The position numbers and the translations under genes were made by a program. This document shows positions 4,594 through 6,029 of a stretch of DNA of 6,029 nucleotides, in pieces. How positions within the stretch are numbered: position 1 is the stretch's first letter; each line of letters starts with the position of its first letter. The DNA comes from an uncultured Acetatifactor sp. (GTDB lineage Bacteria; Bacillota; Clostridia; Lachnospirales; Lachnospiraceae): positions 1 to 6,029 of the forward strand of contig CANRMK010000155.1 of the NCBI GenBank assembly GCA_947631715.1. Direction: 5' to 3'. The notes under the pieces were generated by a model, which searched no databases, was not told where the DNA came from, and saw nothing but the letters and a program-made list of their open reading frames with translations.

Positions 4594-6029
4594 ATGCTGA
4601 ATTATAAGAGATATCGTAAAAATCCTGTGGTAGACTACCCGGAGCGCCAATGGCCGAATCGGGAGATCCTGAAAGCGCCGGTATGGTGCAGCGTGGATCT
4701 GCGGGACGGGAATCAGGCGCTGATAGATCCCATGCAGGTGGATGAGAAAATTGAAATGTTCCAGTACCTGATCAAGCTGGGATTTAAGGAGATCGAGATA
4801 GGATTCCCGGCTGCCAGCCAGATCGAGTATGATTTTCTAAGACAGCTCGTGGAGAGGAAACTGATTCCCGACGATGTGGTGGTACAGGTGCTGACCCAGT
4901 GCAGGGAGGAGCTGATCGACAGGACTTTTGAATCTATTCAGGGCTGCTCTCAGGCCATCGTACATATTTATAACTCTACCTCCACGCTTCAGCGGGACGT
5001 TGTGTTCCATATGGACAAGGAGCACATTACGGAGATTGCCGTAAACGGGACGAAGATGGTAAAAGAGCGGGCCGCGAAGTTTCCAGGGAAGATCATCCTG
5101 GAATATTCGCCGGAGAGTTTTACCGGAACGGAGCTGGATTACGCGCTGGAGATCTGCAATGCGGTGAGCCGTACCTGGCAGCCCACCCCTGAGGACCCGA
5201 TGATCCTCAATCTGCCCTCCACCGTGGAAATGAATACGCCGAACGTGTATGCAGACCAGATCGAGTGGATGAACAGGCATCTTGAGAACCGGGAAAGCAT
5301 TATCTTGAGCGTACATCCCCACAATGACCGGGGGACCGGCGTGGCCAGTGCGGAGCTTGCACTGCTGGCAGGAGCGGAAAGAGTGGAGGGGACGCTCTTT
5401 GGAAACGGCGAGCGCACCGGGAACGTGGATATCGTTAATCTGGCATATAATATGTTTTCCCAGGGAATCGATCCCGAACTAGAACTGGACCGGGTCAACG
5501 ATATCATCGAAATATATGAGAGATGCTGTAAGCTGCCTGTGCACCCCAGACATCCCTATGCCGGGAAGCTGGTGTTCACGGCTTTCTCTGGCTCGCATCA
5601 GGACGCTATCAACAAGGGCGTTCAGGCAATGAAAGAGCGGGGGAACGAAATCTGGCAGGTGCCGTATCTGCCGATCGATCCCTCCGATATCGGCAGGCAG
5701 TATGAGCCTATCGTCCGCATCAATTCCCAGTCTGGCAAGGGCGGGGTGGCTTTCATTATGGATACTTATTTTGGCTTTAAGCTGCCGAAGGCGATGCATA
5801 AGGAATTCGCCAATGTGATCCAGGCAATCTCCGAGAAACAGGGGGAAGTATCGCCGGATCAGATCATGGAATGCTTCAGGGAGACTTATTTGAACAGGAA
5901 AGAACCCTTACATTTCCGCAAGCTCCAGGTACAGGAGTTGGAGGGAGAGACGAAGACGCAGTTCGACACCCGCGTCACGGTGGAATACACGGACCACGGG
6001 GAGACAAAGAGCTTTCAGGCTGTGGGGAA
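4594..6029 (+). CDS. leuA: 2-isopropylmalate synthase LeuA, long (yeast/actinobacterial-type) form, 3'-truncated by the window edge
   Basis: LeuA joins acetyl-CoA to 2-oxoisovalerate, the first committed step of leucine synthesis, and is usually inhibited by leucine. The window holds 478 residues with no stop; family members of this type run to about 550-600, so most of the C-terminal domain lies beyond the edge. The TIM-barrel catalytic domain covers about 25-300. Visible active-site elements are VDLRDGNQ (34-41; Arg37 and metal ligand Asp38), HPHND (241-245; metal ligands His241 and His243) and LFGNGERTGNVD (268-279; Asn277). The linker subdomain (about 310-430, including HPRHPYAG and FSGSHQDAI) is characteristic of the long form and distinguishes it from the shorter enterobacterial LeuA, homocitrate synthase and citramalate synthase. 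The start of the allosteric domain is seen from about 440. No leuB, leuC or leuD is in the window. No own promoter is evident in the 59-base gap after ptsH. Confidence 0.96.
   Translation, partial: MLNYKRYRKNPVVDYPERQWPNREILKAPVWCSVDLRDGNQALIDPMQVDEKIEMFQYLIKLGFKEIEIGFPAASQIEYDFLRQLVERKLIPDDVVVQVLTQCREELIDRTFESIQGCSQAIVHIYNSTSTLQRDVVFHMDKEHITEIAVNGTKMVKERAAKFPGKIILEYSPESFTGTELDYALEICNAVSRTWQPTPEDPMILNLPSTVEMNTPNVYADQIEWMNRHLENRESIILSVHPHNDRGTGVASAELALLAGAERVEGTLFGNGERTGNVDIVNLAYNMFSQGIDPELELDRVNDIIEIYERCCKLPVHPRHPYAGKLVFTAFSGSHQDAINKGVQAMKERGNEIWQVPYLPIDPSDIGRQYEPIVRINSQSGKGGVAFIMDTYFGFKLPKAMHKEFANVIQAISEKQGEVSPDQIMECFRETYLNRKEPLHFRKLQVQELEGETKTQFDTRVTVEYTDHGETKSFQAVG

Noticed and set aside
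4836..5799. Long reverse-strand open frames across leuA, and similar ones across cdaA, cdaR and glmM
   Set aside because: They lie antisense to well-recognised conserved genes, show no family motif or plausible ribosome site, and are the usual shadow frames of GC-balanced coding DNA.

Overview
The window looks like chromosomal core sequence from an anaerobic Firmicute, most likely a Lachnospiraceae (Clostridium cluster XIVa) member. Reasons: the gene order cdaA-cdaR-glmM is typical of Firmicutes; HPr carries both His15 and the regulatory Ser46 of Gram-positive bacteria; the LeuA is the long 'yeast/actinobacterial-type' form common in clostridia; and base composition is near balanced, not strongly AT-rich. 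The genus is not resolved. All genes are on the + strand.

Layout. 1-630: the 3' part of a multi-spanning membrane protein of unknown function with a Gly/Arg/Ser-rich, probably cytoplasmic tail; the gene very likely begins upstream of the window. 672-1553: cdaA, diadenylate cyclase. 1555-2829: cdaR, a YbbR-repeat regulator of CdaA. 2831-4180: glmM, phosphoglucosamine mutase. These last three are separated by one base each and form a tight operon. 4181-4270: a spacer with a candidate promoter and a dyad. 4271-4534: ptsH, HPr. 4535-4593: a spacer with a strong hairpin. 4594-6029: leuA, 2-isopropylmalate synthase, running off the right edge. There is no gene-free stretch over 300 bases. I see no RNA gene, mobile element, CRISPR array or pseudogene.

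How the genes fit together. CdaA makes c-di-AMP at the membrane, CdaR modulates it from outside the cell, and GlmM, which supplies glucosamine-1-phosphate for peptidoglycan, is known to bind and restrain CdaA in several Firmicutes. This links osmolyte and turgor signalling to wall synthesis. The unknown membrane protein directly upstream is the best candidate for an extra, lineage-specific part of this module. ptsH and leuA belong to sugar transport/carbon regulation and leucine synthesis; each may have its own expression control. Most of the window is well-known core machinery, and I see no clear new system.
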